DNA of 6,265 bases from JBHIBA01 sp046758845. GTDB lineage: Bacteria > UBA8248 > JACPRG01 > G963555815. Shown piece by piece: positions 6,259 to 6,265 of the stretch. Where the stretch lies: assembly GCA_046758845.1 (NCBI GenBank), contig JBHIBA010000277.1, forward strand, positions 1-6,265, read 5' to 3'. Each line of letters starts with the position of its first letter. Position 1 is the first letter of the stretch. The translations under genes and the position numbers were made by a program. The notes under the pieces were generated by a model, which was not told the origin of the DNA, ran no database searches, and was given only the letters and a program-made list of their open reading frames with translations.

Positions 6259-6265
6259 ACCCTTC
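6255..6265 (+). CDS. Possible start of a third gene in the algC-dedA cluster (only 11 bases visible)
   Basis: An ATG at 6255-6257 overlaps the dedA TGA as ATGA and continues open (Met-Asn-Pro) to the window edge. The same 4-base overlap architecture is used repeatedly on the other strand here. There is no clear Shine-Dalgarno sequence before it, and eleven bases cannot show what it encodes or whether it is real. Confidence 0.25.

Noticed and set aside
1..6265. CRISPR array, insertion sequence, phage or defence island
   Set aside because: There are no spaced direct repeats, transposase or integrase motifs, or inverted terminal repeats. The genes are tightly packed housekeeping and envelope genes of even composition.

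Overview
The window comes from a GC-rich chromosome (roughly 60% GC by eye) of a Gram-negative bacterium. Three things point to an outer membrane: a LolB-type lipoprotein receptor, a second putative lipoprotein, and a DedA protein paired with an AlgC-type sugar mutase. A DciA-type helicase loader is also present. The gene order lolB-like/ispE with an upstream TPR gene is the kind seen in deltaproteobacterial, NC10, Acidobacteria or Nitrospirota-like genomes, but the sequence alone does not fix the phylum. I see no mobile element, CRISPR array, tRNA or rRNA.

The layout is two divergent gene clusters around a 178-base intergenic region (4100-4277). The leftward cluster (minus strand, 4099 to 1) reads plsC, dciA, a 609-residue TPR protein, a lolB-like gene, and the start of ispE, which runs off the left edge. 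The first three junctions are 4-base start/stop overlaps (ATGA, GTGA, GTGA) and the fourth is a 5-base gap, so this looks like one translationally coupled operon. The rightward cluster (plus strand, 4278 to the right edge) reads algC-type phosphomannomutase/phosphoglucomutase and a YqaA-type DedA membrane protein, overlapping by 8 bases. A possible third gene starts at 6255, again with an ATGA overlap.

Most genes serve the cell envelope. PlsC makes phosphatidic acid for phospholipids. LolB inserts lipoproteins into the outer membrane. IspE supplies isoprenoid precursors, including those of the undecaprenyl carrier. AlgC-type enzymes supply sugar-1-phosphates for LPS or exopolysaccharide. DedA proteins move lipids, probably including undecaprenyl phosphate. 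DciA, which acts on the replicative helicase, is the outlier. The TPR protein has no assignable function; its predicted lipid anchor and its place directly before lolB suggest a periplasmic scaffold at the outer membrane.

I found no clearly new system. The best leads are the TPR lipoprotein coupled to lolB, the unusually hydrophobic loop of the LolB-like protein, and the coupled algC/dedA pair.
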